Of a stretch of 64,000 nucleotides of DNA, positions 50,547 through 61,960 are shown piece by piece. The notes under the pieces are model-generated. The model saw only the letters and a program-made list of their open reading frames with translations, was not told where the DNA came from and ran no database searches. Origin of the DNA: Labia minor (taxonomy: Eukaryota > Arthropoda > Insecta > Dermaptera > Spongiphoridae); NCBI GenBank assembly GCA_963082975.1, contig OY720345.1, positions 59,998,528 to 60,062,527 of the forward strand, given 5' to 3'. The position numbers were made by a program, and so were the translations under genes. How positions within the stretch are numbered: the stretch's first letter is position 1; each line of letters begins with the position of its first letter.

Positions 50547-51291
50547 CTTTAGAATAAGCGGACAGTCAGCAGGAAAAATCAAGGTTTAAAAATTAAACTT
50601 GCTAACTCCTTTGCATTTGTGGCATGGGCCTCTTCACTAAAAGAATGGATCATCAACACATTGATTGATCAGTTTCATTTCGAAACATTCAATTTTCCTT
50701 CTGACTGCCTAATAACTATTCCAATATTCATTTTCTAATCAGCCAATATCATTATAAATGAAATAATTAGGAATAAATCCAAATGTTCACTTGTAATAAT
50801 AAACCCCCCCCCCCATATATTATTCATTTATTTAATCATGTAACTTGAATATATTATTATAGAAATTACGTTGCTGATAAAAGATTACAAATAAACTTTA
50901 GGGGTAGGTCGTGCTAAATGTACATTTCGGTTTACACACCATCATCAGAACCTCTTTATTCATCAATTGCTCAAATTTCTAATAAAAGTTTTAAAAATTT
51001 TATTCAATTCTAAAAATATTTAAATATTTTAAGATATAAAAATTATCTTATGATTTTTTATTTATTTTCAATTAAAATTTCATCATTATTTAGGATATAT
51101 TTTAATTTCCAGAATTTTTTTCATTTCAAACTTATTCTTTTGTTGATTCCCGATTTTTTTTTTCAAACCCAGGTCAAAAATATTTATAAATGACATAAAT
51201 GAAATGAATAATGAAAAAAGATGGAATTAAATCTTCATTAGAAGTTTCAGTAAAAATAGAAACGCATAGTGATTACCATTATAATATAGAT
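50547..51291. other. Intergenic AT-rich DNA
   Basis: It contains poly-C at about 50805-50815 and a TACATTTCGGTTTACACACC..CATCATCAGA motif at about 50919-50955. No gene. Confidence 0.4.
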
Positions 51292-51539
51292 TAGGGGTTG
51301 GCAAAAGACGGCCCGCGGGCCGGATCCGGCCCTTTTGCTTATTTTATCCGGCCCGCCGGCTCGTTAAAAAAGTTTGGTTCTTATTTCGATCTTTCATTCA
51401 ATATGGCTCTAAAAAAAATAAGGTAAATTTTTTATTAAAATGTTCCTGTTTGGTGTTTTCGAAATACGGTCCTCCGGGCCGGGAGACATTTTGAATATTT
51501 CATTTTAGCCCGCACTTAAAAGTATTTGCCCACCCCTGA
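51292..51539. mobile_element. Short hAT-type MITE
   Basis: About 248 bp. Ends TTAGGGGTTGGCAAAA and TATTTGCCCACCCCTGA are imperfect inverse complements. The interior carries GGCCCGCGGGCC and GCCCGCCGGC. The flanks ATATAGAT and ATATAAAC suggest a decayed 8-bp duplication. Confidence 0.65.
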
Positions 51540-53011
51540 TATAAACTATAAAAATTCTTACCTCTCTACTCAATATTTTCCATTTGGAAAATCGTTCAAA
51601 TGAACAAATATGTGAATATCTAATTAAGTATTTATAAATTGACCCTAGCAACAGAAACATACTGATATTTTCCTTAAATCTTTTTTTTTATTGCTCAATT
51701 AAAATGATGGGGTGAGAACTTAGTGATTTTTTAAAAAATCAAAAAAAATTTTAATTATTTAAATGATAATATTGATTAATAAGATACTATATTTATTCTG
51801 GATCAATTATTATATTATTTGATAACATAAATAATTGTTTAATAAAAATATTTAAGATAACAGTAAATTACAAATGAATATAATTAAGAAATCAAAGTAG
51901 GAACATTTTTATAAAAATGATTTTGGTATTATCTACAAAATAATTTTACATAATATGGTAAAAATCAGTAAATTTATATAATTATATATTATATTTTTTT
52001 CTTCTTCCATCCTGCCTTATATTGCATATCTTCTTCCACAATCAGTATTATCATGGTTATTTTATTTGATAGATCAGTAAGTAAATAATTAATTTTGTCA
52101 TTTGATTACTTATCAGATAATAAATATTATATAAATAATTTATTTAATAAAATTATATATTTTAATTCATTATTGAATTTTCTGAATTTAAAATAAAAAA
52201 AATTTTTTTGATAATATAAAAATTAGTATAAATTCTAAAATTTGTATATACCAATTTATTATATATTTATTTTATATTTATAAACTCATCGTACTATTTT
52301 TATAAGTAAAATATAGTTTTATCTATAAATTTGCAAAAAGGAATCGTAATAGATAAACATAAAACAATTAGATGAATTAATTATTATTTAGTTATTATTA
52401 ATAAACTTCTGATTTTTATGGGTACATTGTTAGTTTTGGGCATATAAACTATAAAAATATTTAATCCAAAAACCAAGAAGAAATTCGAATAGAGATTTGA
52501 GGAGTGAATTTGGGCATAGCATTTATTTACCTAAACTTTATTATAACGTTTTTCTTAACTTCACTTGGCGTCTGGCTCTCTGTTTTTATTGAGATAGACT
52601 TTTGAAAATTTTTATAGATATTTCAATGGATCCCTAGAAGGTATAGAAGAAATATAATTGAATTATAATTAATTAATTGTAATTAATTAGCGATTAATTA
52701 CTTTTAGTAACTAACTCCTTTTGTATTGCTCCGATTAATTTTTTTTCAACGGATTTTGAAACATAAATATTGATTTCAGAATAGATTTTCATTTTGAACA
52801 TATTTAAAAATATTTCATAGCATTAAAATTAATGATGAATTCTTATTAATCAGTTGTATCGCCAATGAGGAGGGGTTTCTTCCCCTCAGATGGTATAGAG
52901 AAAATATCTTTTTTTTACACATTGTATAGAAAGGAAACAAAACAATAAAATAACCTTTTTTTATGAAGACAATATATATATATATTTCTAAAATATACAT
53001 TTATATATATA
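51540..53011. other. Intergenic AT-rich DNA
   Basis: No gene or transposon end recognised in about 1.5 kb. Confidence 0.5.
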
Positions 53012-53647
53012 CTAGCTGCTCCGAGCGCCTTCGGCGCTCTCCACACCTAGACGGGGGCTCCGCCCCCTGTACCCCCCCCCCCCGAATGTCCCTATTCTGA
53101 GCTATAACCATCTAACTCCTACCCTGTCCCATCTCTATAGTTTTTTATATATGTTTATTTATGCAGAAAAAATTAATTGACATAATTATTAATTTAATAA
53201 AATCAAATTTAATAATAAAATTAATTTAATAAAATAAAATAATTTAATAAAATATTAAAATAAAAATTAATAAATTAGTAAAAAAAATATATAATACTTT
53301 AAAAAAAATTTGTGCCTTTGCGAGTTTCGAACCGAGAGTGCAATGTCATAAGATAACGCCTTAGACCGTTCACCCACGAACCACTTATATTGAAGACTCC
53401 TATCAGGATATATTTAAGATGTCAAATTTTCACCACCAGCGCCTCTATGATCTAGTATGGTAACTAAACTATTTTTAATTAATTAGCACCCCCTGGACAC
53501 ACCTTAGCAATTAGCGGTTTAATAAAAGAAGTCTGACATGCCCTGAGACCTACTGAATATGCATAAAAAATTTCATAAGAATCGGTCCAGCCGTTTCGGA
53601 GGAGTATCATTTCAAAGTTTTGTGACACGAGAATTTTATACATAAGA
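53012..53647 (-). mobile_element. Whole non-autonomous Helitron (636 bp)
   Basis: Minus strand. It begins TCTTATGTATAAAATTCTCG (5' TC) and ends CAGCTAG, with A just before and T just after, the A|TC...CTRR|T Helitron signature. A 7-bp hairpin, GAGCGCC-GAA-GGCGCTC, lies at 53023-53039, 11 nt from the 3' end, where Helitrons carry theirs. No Rep/helicase frame. The 5' region has CTCCGAAACGGCTGGACC, typical of arthropod Helitron starts. Inside are tRNA-like boxes (53312-53393). Confidence 0.85.
53312..53393 (-). other. tRNA-like segment with box A and box B inside the Helitron
   Basis: Minus strand: box-A-like TGGGTGAACGG (53366-53376) followed by GTCTAAGGCG, as in leucine/serine tRNA D arms, and box B GGTTCGAAACT (53323-53333). 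Spacing is about 32 nt, suitable for polymerase III. The T-stem and anticodon stem do not pair well, so it is not a working tRNA gene. Confidence 0.5.
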
Positions 53648-53756
53648 TTAATGTATATATATATATATACATTTCTAAAATCTCATATTAATAAAAATTA
53701 TTTATTTATAAATATAATATAATAATTATTATTCAATAATACCATTTACTTAACAT

Positions 53757-54845
53757 AAATGAATAAAATCAATTTTGGAAGATTAATATATTTTTTTGTT
53801 TTATTCAATTTGTAAATTGTAAATTTGTAAACTTCGTCTTTTCTATTTCTCTTTTTATATTAAATAAATTTATCATATTAAAATTGCTCTAAAAACAATA
53901 AAATAATATAAATATAAAATTGTTTTATAAAATAACGTTTTTCCAATGGACTAAAAAGAATAAAATAATTTTTCTATAGACTTGACAATATTTATGGATA
54001 AATTGCTTCATATTCAACGAAAAACGTTGGGCGTATTTAGTTCTATGCAATTAACTCTTCCTAAAGCTATAATTCATATATATATTCCACATATATATTC
54101 ATATATAGATACCAGATATATAGACACTTAATTAGCAAGTAACACTATTTCTCCAAATATAATCATCCATTTTGAATTTGATTGATAATATGTAAATTTA
54201 ATAAATATTCTTTTAAATTTTTGATACATACTTTGATATAAGTATATTACAGTGATAAATAATAAAATATTAATTTCTTAGCTCTTAAACTATCAATTTT
54301 ATTGCATGATAAAAAAAATTTGTCAGTTTATGTGTTTAATAAAATTTTTATTATGTAAGAATAATATTGGCGACAAATAATAAAATAAAAATAGATGAGG
54401 ATTAAATATAAAATTATATTTAATTATTTACAATATATACAAGTACATAAGTGATAAAGAGACGCATAAACAACATAAAAAATTACATAAGGGTTTATCA
54501 TAAGTTTTATTATCATAAAAAGCGTACGTAATTTTAATCATAACATACCATCTAAAAATAACGGGACAGCTTCAACTCGAAAGTTCGAGAATCTATCCCA
54601 TCATTCCGTGCGCTTTCTCCCGCACGAATTCAAATGATATATTTTTTAAATTTTTTTATATTAACAAAAAAAAAGCTTACAATTATTACAAAAATTTGAC
54701 TAGATTGTTCATATAAATAAATTAAACTAAATGAGTCCAACGTTTTTCGTTGAATATGAAGCAATTCATCCATAAACTTTGTCAAGCTTATAGAAAAACT
54801 ATTTTATTCTTTTTAGTCCATTGGAAAAACATTATTTTATAAAAA
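53757..54845. repeat. Foldback-like repeat F, copy F2, with a solo LTR inside
   Basis: The inverted arms are 53929-54035 and 54730-54845, matching F1. The whole is longer than F1 because a 328-bp solo LTR sits in the middle at 54354-54681. Without it the two copies align through TTTTTATTATTACAAAAATT. Confidence 0.75.
54354..54681 (-). mobile_element. Solo LTR (fossil) with 4-bp target duplication
   Basis: 328 bp starting TGTAAGAATAATATTGGCG and ending AAAAAGCTTACA, giving TGTAAG/CTTACA inverted ends. ATTA lies on both sides (54350-54353, 54682-54685). Copy F1 of the host repeat has the empty site with a single ATTA. Strand is tentative: GTCGCCAATATTATTCTTACA-type ends usually close an LTR, which suggests minus. 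No internal genes remain. Confidence 0.75.
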
Positions 54846-56325
54846 AATGTTATATTTATATTATTTATTTGAATAGTGTTTCAAGGTTAGAGGTTATTTA
54901 ACGCATGCGCAAGAAACGCAATTCAAATATGAAATAATGGCATATTAATTAACTTTTAGTGTGCAAGCATCCAAATGTTTTTTTGATTACTTAGCACAAT
55001 CAATTTTGCTATTTGGATTTATTTTCTGTCATTGGATAATTGAACAAGAATACAAATTTAAAATAATTTCATAGATTTCTTTATAAGTGTTGTAAATTTA
55101 AATAAATTTATTATATTTACTAATCCATAAAAATAATACTAATTGACTATTATAGGCGCTATTTTGAGATCTATTATTTATTATTAATTAGTATATTATT
55201 AATAATATTATGAATTATGATTATCATTTTGTTTTTTTGTTCATATTACTTTTGCAATAATTCACCAGAAACTAGTTCGTTGAAATAAAACGTAAGTTGT
55301 CTCTAAAACAATTTTTTTCTCATAGATTTCATAATTCAACATTATTAATATATATGTATTAATAGAAAAAAATACCTTTCAATTTATCTAATATAAAGCA
55401 ATCTTTAAATTATAATTAGTATATGAACGAATAATAAATACACTATCTATAGATTTTTTTTAATGATAAAATTTGAATATCATAATTAAAGTAATTTAAA
55501 TAATCTGATATTTTATATCTGATTCATTCAACAGAAAACCAATTTATAAAATGTAGAATTAATTTATATGCTATAAGAAATAATTATAGATATTTTTAGT
55601 TAACTTGATATTATAGTGGGTTATAAGAAAATAAAATGAATTTTTCAAAAATTATTCATATTATTTTTTATTTTGTCATTTTTTATAAAGGCAGAATAGT
55701 AAACTAGAATTTATAAATTTATAATTAATATTACATAAATATTGAATATTTTAGTTAAATTTACAAACTAACTATTTAGAAAAATAAATAAACTATTTAA
55801 ATTTTCAAATGTTAAACAATGTATTCAATATTTAATAAAGTTAAAAAAAAATCGATTAGTGTTGTTATTTTTCATTTAAAATCAATTCTTAATTAAAATT
55901 CATTCATTTCTGATTATGTATTTCTGTGTCGCTAGAGAAAATCAATATTTTTTAGTTAGAGGAACCTTATTCCTAAATCCAATCCTACCACTTTGGAATT
56001 ATTCTCGTCTTCTAATTTCTTCACATCTACTTTTATATTATCGTTGTCGATCTTTTCCCATTTGGTTTTCCTGTAATCAAACTTGTCTACTCGACGCTGT
56101 CCTTTCATACCCATCAAACCAAATCCCAATTTGTAAATGCATAGAGGTTATGCAATCCCTCATTATTCAATCTTTGTCATTTTTGTGATTTCTTTTTTTT
56201 TATCTTTTTTCGAACAATAAATTCTATGCAGAAGTCTATTTTCAAAATCACTTCATCATGTTTCATTTCTGATTAATTTTGGAAAAATAATTAATAAATT
56301 AATAAATTTTATCTTAAAAAAATCT
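54846..56325. other. Intergenic AT-rich DNA
   Basis: No host gene. A 90-codon ORF at 55916-56188 lacks motifs. Its 3' part, TGCATAGAGGTTATGCAATC at about 56139, has a near match at about 61987 (TGCATAGAGGTCATGCAATT), so it is probably part of an unnamed repeat. Confidence 0.4.
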
Positions 56326-57482
56326 GGAGTGTCTCCACTCGACTCTCTCGCAATTTGAATTGAATAAAATGTCATATATTATATTTAAATTATAAATTAA
56401 AATTAATAAATAATATTTATTAAACCAGCGCGTGTTTGACTCTTTGTTGTTGGCACCACGTCACGTGCTGGCGCGTGATTGCGAGTCAACGTATTAAAAA
56501 ATTAATTTAGATTCAGCGATTCAATCAAGCTGAAATTCTATATATATATCAGTTTTATCAGCTATCAAACATATATTTTTACCGACCGACGATAGTAAGG
56601 GAGGTATCGTTTTCACACCAAATTTCACAGGTGGAGATTTTTACATATCTCCACGAATCATGCATTTTCTTAAAAGAAAAATGTATTTTTAGCATGATGG
56701 CTGTCCGTCCGTATTGAACGGCTCAACGGATTTTGATGAAATTTGGTATATTTACTTAATGCATCAGTATGATGAATTGATCAACTTTTGGTGCAAATCC
56801 GGAAACCGGAAGTGGTAGTATTAGCGATCGACGATAGGAAGGGAAAGGTTATTTTCACACCAAATTTCACATGAGGAGATTTTTTTATATATCACCACGA
56901 ATCATGCACTTTGTATTGATTTTATCCTCGGGAAAATCATATTTATAAGTTTTTTCTTGATTTAAAATTATATGTCATCCAGCCATTCATGACATCACAG
57001 CCTGGTCTTACATATATATATTATAAATAAAATAAAATTAAAAATGTTTATATTTATTATTTATGTATCCATATCTGTTTTTTATTACATTAATAGATAT
57101 ATTAAAATTATTTGAAATTGTTTCTGTAGCTGGAAATTAATTTACTTCAAACCGTCGGTCGGTTCGGACCTGGCCACAGGTCTACTTATTATTTTTACGG
57201 TGAGTTTAGAGGGAAAAAAATGAAAACGTGGTAGGTAATGACCCTCTTCCGGATCAGCTACATTTCTCAAAAGTTGATAGGAAACTATTAATTTTGAATA
57301 ATGCCCGTATACCAAATTTCATTATTCTAGCTCAAACTGTTTTTGCGTAAACTTGTCTACATACACACACAGACTTTTTTCTCATCCTTAGTGAAAAAGG
57401 CTCAGGGACCTTCAAAACGTATAAAAACATCAAAATCTCGACATCGATTATTTTCGTGATCGCAATAGCAGAGATAATAAAA
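56326..57482 (+). mobile_element. Family A copy A7, split by a family B insertion
   Basis: The left part is 56326-56576 (GGAGTGTCTCCACTCGAC to CAAACATATATTTTTAC). The right part is 57190-57482 (ATTTTTACGGTGAGTTTAGA to TCGCAATAGCAGAGATAATA). The family B element lies between them, so B moved after A7 was in place. The right TIR is diverged. Confidence 0.8.
56577..57189 (+). mobile_element. Family B element, copy B2, nested in A7
   Basis: About 613 bp, the same layout as B1: CCGACCGACGATAGTAAGGG start, doubled CACACCAAATTTCACA block, GTCGGTCGGTTCGGACC end. The bases TATTTTTAC occur on both sides. Since B1 and B3 are also preceded by TTTTAC, how much of this is target duplication is unclear. 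Confidence 0.75.
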
Positions 57483-58119
57483 AATATATTCTTTAAGTAT
57501 TTATATTCGAAATTAATATATTTATTTGAAAATAAATTTATAAGTTTGTACACAATTTATTATTTATATTTAGCTTAAAGTATAGTTAAAGATAGAATTA
57601 ATGAGTTAATCTTTATAACATACTATCATTATGAAAATATAAATAATACTTCATGTTTTTGTTTGTTTTTTTTTTTTTATTTTGAATGGGCTTTTATCTT
57701 TACTACAACTTGATTTCCAAATAAATAGTTATAAAATATTAAAAGTGAAGATTCTAAGTTGTTGTGATGTTTGTTCATCTATTCAATTTAATTTCGTTGA
57801 TAAGAATGTTGTTGAAAAGTTCATTCATAAAACTGAAATGAAGTCTTTGAAGTGGCCGTAAAAAAATGTAGTGAAGAATCAAGCGTTGTGTTGAAAAAGC
57901 CACTTGATGACAAACAAAGACTTGACACCAAACAGGAATTAAGGGATTGCCATTATCAGAAAAAGTTAATCTAACCGACTTGTATATATCCACTTCACTC
58001 GATTAACTATATCAATTCCTTCCCTCTTTCATTTTTTTTTCTATTTATATTATTATATCTCTGTTATAGATATATAATATATATATATATATAGATGATA
58101 TTCATTTTTTCCAGATGAC
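57483..58119. other. Intergenic AT-rich DNA
   Basis: No gene recognised. A GATA microsatellite starts near 58173. Confidence 0.5.
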
Positions 58120-58490
58120 TTCTAATGACCGTGATGGTGTTAATGCCGACTTTCCATTCATCGGAAGTTTTATAGATAGATAGATAGAGGTCATCTGGAT
58201 CGAAGTGGCGATGACAAGTGTCTTTTCGATGTTCAAGGGGGGTGGGGGGGGGGACACAGGCACCACTGGGCATGAAGGGGCAGCGGACGGGAAACGTCGA
58301 GATAAGGAAGGAAGCCGCTTTCTATTGGGGGTGAGGCACACGCTTCTCTTTTGACCCTCTCCCACCCCCTCCTTCTCTGCCTCCCTTTCGATTTCATATC
58401 CCGGAGGGGGTCTGCCTAAACTTTCCGGGCCATCTCACCCAGCTTCCCACCCACTCACAGTTTGGCAATTGAATTGAATTTGGAAGACTG
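58120..58490. promoter_or_regulatory. GC-rich island 4
   Basis: About 370 bp with purine- and pyrimidine-rich tracts (GGGGGGTGGGGGGGGGG, CCTCTCCCACCCCCTCC). Overlapping minus-strand ORFs (58064-58273, 58102-58365) are low-complexity Pro/Ser and show no domains. It is probably non-coding. Confidence 0.3.
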
Positions 58491-58737
58491 GCGATAGATT
58501 AAAAAAAAATAGCTAAGGAAAAAAGTATTCTTCGATTGCTTCATCGTGGTCCAAGACTTGGAAATAAAAATAAATTACAAACAGCTTTTCATGACACTTC
58601 AAAATGAATTACTCTCATCTAGTATATGTATTTTTTTATAATTACTTACTATTTTTGATTATATTTTCCATTGACCCTTTCACCCTTTTATTATATTATT
58701 TCTCTTATATTATAAAGTATTGAAATTTAAAAAAAAA

Positions 58738-59217
58738 AGTGTCTCCACTCGAGTATGTCGCAAATTTTGATTGGATTAATTAACATATATTATATTTAAA
58801 TTAAATTTAATTAATTATAAAATAAAATTAATAAATAATATTTATTAAACCAGCGCGTGTTTGACTCTTTGTTGATGGCACCACGTCACGTACTGACGCG
58901 TGATTTGCAATGTTAAAAAATTAATACCGGTACTTCCAGCGATTCAGTTTTATTCAATTTTTATACAATTTTTATTCTTGTGAAAAACTATCCCACATAT
59001 ATCTTTATTTTTACGGTCAGTTTAGAGGAAAAAAATGAAAATGTGGTAGGTAATGATCTTATTTCTACATTACATACATACACACATACACACACACATA
59101 CACACACACATACATTTTTCTCAACATTAGTGAAAATGATTCAGGGACCTTCAAAATGTATAAAAACATCGAAAATTTTCGTGATCGCAATTCTATCTCT
59201 GGCGAGATTGTAAAAAT
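58738..59217 (+). mobile_element. Family A inverted-repeat element, copy A8 (shortened)
   Basis: About 480 bp, starting GTGTCTCCACTCGAGTATG and ending CTCTGGCGAGATTGTAAAA. The segment after the ACGGTCAGTTTAGAGG block is shortened and the CACACATA microsatellite follows directly. Confidence 0.75.
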
Positions 59218-59436
59218 ATAAGAAATAAACAAATGAATAAATTTTTATAAATGATTGAAATTTGAAATTCGACAAGATTATTTGATGATAATTTTGGTTT
59301 GTTTTCCGATTTCTTTTACAATAAACAAGTATTGCTGTATTAATCAATCATTGTCCTGTCTTTTTCTCCTTTCATAATTAAAATTATATTTTGATTTGAA
59401 ATTCTAATTGTTCATCTTTTTCAATTACTATTATTA

Positions 59437-59740
59437 AGAGTGCAGGTCAATAAGTCCGTGAATTTTTTGGATACAAAATTATTTTATTTTTCAACGAGCT
59501 CTATACACTTCGTCTATACGTTTCTCCAATTTTTTTTATTCCTTCTCAAAAATAAGATATGTCGAGGACATCAAAATAAGTATTTGTTTGTGAGATGATT
59601 GCATCGTTAAAGTCAAATCTCTTTCCACCGAGGCATTTTTTTGGAAACAAGAAATAGTCACTCGGGGCTATATCCGGAAAATAGGGCGGATGAGGAAGCC
59701 AATTGCCACATACTTCTTTAGGAAAGTTTGTTTTGAATCA
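59437..59740 (-). mobile_element. Truncated mariner fragment
   Basis: The left end GCAGGTCAATAAGTCCGTG matches the mariner TIR at 36952-37360. The minus strand still shows the HPPYFPD..PSDYF region of mariner transposase around 59650-59700, but the frame is broken and the other end is missing. Same family as the 409-bp copy, and a different deletion product. Confidence 0.75.
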
Positions 59741-59933
59741 AAAAAGGAATCTACTGGTAAAGTTTTATCCAAATCCATGATACATCAGTTTGACTAAACA
59801 ATTACCAATACTTGTTTAAATGAAAAATTCACAAATATTTTATAAATAATATATTTTTAATGTTTTAATTCTTTTAATATTACTTATATGATTTTTTTTT
59901 ATTTTCTGATTGATAGTTTTGATCAGGATTAGC

Positions 59934-60127
59934 CAACCCATACTTTGGAAGTGAATCATCATACTGCACCATATATCAAATTTTATTATATACGTAATCT
60001 ATTATTTGAATACATTGGATTTTACTCTAATTTGGTATATAAATTAAATAAATATAATTTCTAAAAGTATGATGAATCTAGCGGGCCACAAAAATTGTTA
60101 TCATGGGGCGCGGTTTGGCCACTTCTG
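59934..60127. mobile_element. Decayed hAT-like MITE
   Basis: About 194 bp between CAGGATTAGCCAACCC and GGTTTGGCCACTTCTG, which pair imperfectly. The interior has GCGGGCCACA. No target duplication could be confirmed. Confidence 0.45.
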
Positions 60128-60196
60128 GCTTTGATGGTACATATACTTTTCCACTTTTTTTGTCTTTATATATATTCTCTCTCTCTTTCTCTCTTC

Positions 60197-60232
<36 letters not shown>

Positions 60233-61859
60233 CATTTAAATAAATGCAACCGATTAAGGAATTGATTTGTTTCTCCATTTCCTTTGTTGTTTTCTATTGA
60301 TTTCTTTTTTATACATTTTATAAAATAGTGTGTTCATGCTTAACTCTTTTTAATAATTTACATCTCTTTTCCAAATCACTAAATAACTAGGCAACTCTAT
60401 TTTCCTTTAGTTATTTTAATATTTAATTAATTGAATGGTTCGTTTAATATTAACAAATTGTTAAATTCATCAATGTTTCAATCAACAACTATTAGCTCCG
60501 TTTATATCCTGTTTCTCTAATTGCATCAAATATCAATATTTAATAGGTTAATAAAAATTACCAGAAGGAACTATTATTAGGTAAATAATAATTATCTATT
60601 TAAATATACAAAATAAATCCTATACATCTTAAATACAAGTTAAATAACCACATTTCATACATAATTAAATATATAAAAGCCAATGTTACTTTTATCGCTT
60701 TAATAATATAATATTAAAATGACTTATTGGTTTATTTTCTTAATGGAGATATTAAAAATAGTTAAATTATTTTAAAAAATTGTTTGAATATATAATTAAT
60801 TAAGTCATTTATAATTATTATTATATTTATAGTATTATTAATTATTAAGATCCGATTCGCGATATCTTTTTATTCGATTTGCTGTTTGATTTATTTAATT
60901 ATTCATTTAATAAGTAACAAAAACTTTATTTATTTTAAAATCTAAATGAACTTGGGGATATTCGATTGTGGACCAGAACTATAACCGCGGGACTAAAAAA
61001 TTTAATTTGTTTCATTAGAAATTTAAAAGAAAAATTTTAGTAAAATTATATTATATAGATCAATTTCCAAAATCAAATTATATAGTCATTATACATAATC
61101 ATTGATATTTTTAATTATGATTATTTATATATATTAAATTATGTCAATATATCAATATTCTAAATGTTGAATTGAAATCGTTACTCAAAATTTGGTTGTT
61201 TTCAATTTTAACAAGAATTAAAAAAGGTTACCCACCACTGGTCTAGGTAGAAATCTTGGTTAAGATAGAAAAAACTATTGTAATGTATTTCTTTTTGCGA
61301 TTGAAGATATATTTGTTTTATTATCATTTTGAAGAAAATTTAAAAAAGCTAATATTTCATTCTAAAATACCTAATATGAAATATTGTTGAATTTAGTAGT
61401 TTAATATCTAATCTGTATTAATCAAATTTGTTTTTCAAAACTATTTCTTCTAAATTTAATATTCCTATGGATTTATTAACCATTATAAATTATTACTTAA
61501 TATAAAATTATTCTAAATAAATTGATTATAATTCTAATAATAAAGTTAAAAAGCTGAGCTTTTGTCAGAAACAATAAAAACTTATAATAAATATATAGTA
61601 TAATAATAGAATTATATTATATATATTATTAATAATAATAAAATATTATTAAATAAATAAAATATAATTTGTTTTTATTATAGAATTTAGATGCCATTCG
61701 TTGTTGTTTTATGAAAACAAAATAATTATATTTTTAATATGATTTGTTAATATTAAAAAAATATAATTGATTATATTATATACACTCAGATTACTTAATT
61801 CATTTAACATCTCATATTCCATAATTTCTATTTTCATTTGAATCAGGATTTAAATTCAA
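60128..61859. other. Intergenic AT-rich DNA
   Basis: (AT)n at about 60202-60231. A possible hAT-type terminus, GGTTACCCACCACTGG, at 61228-61243. No gene. Confidence 0.4.
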
Positions 61860-61960
61860 ATAAATATCTATCTATCTTTGTGGCTTTACGGAACTAGAGA
61901 GTTCTTGGAAGCAGCAACCACATTTCTCTTCTGTGCCCTGCTCATCACAGCCTTCTCAAT
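61860..61960 (-). mobile_element. 3' end of a second LINE family (fragment)
   Basis: On the minus strand this reads RNVVAASKNSLVP and stop, with GAGAAATGTGGTTGCTGC and CCAAGAACTCTCTAG. The same wording occurs at the 3' end of the LINE fragment at 63090-63860 (GAGAAATGTGGTTGTAGC, CCAAGAACTTTCGAG). Dead 5'-truncated LINE copy. Confidence 0.55.

Noticed and set aside
53312-53393. A genuine tRNA gene
   Set aside because: Box A and box B are present, but the T-stem and anticodon stem do not pair and the stretch lies inside a transposon.
58064-58365. Proline/serine-rich minus-strand ORFs
   Set aside because: Low-complexity translation of G-rich tracts; no start context or domain.
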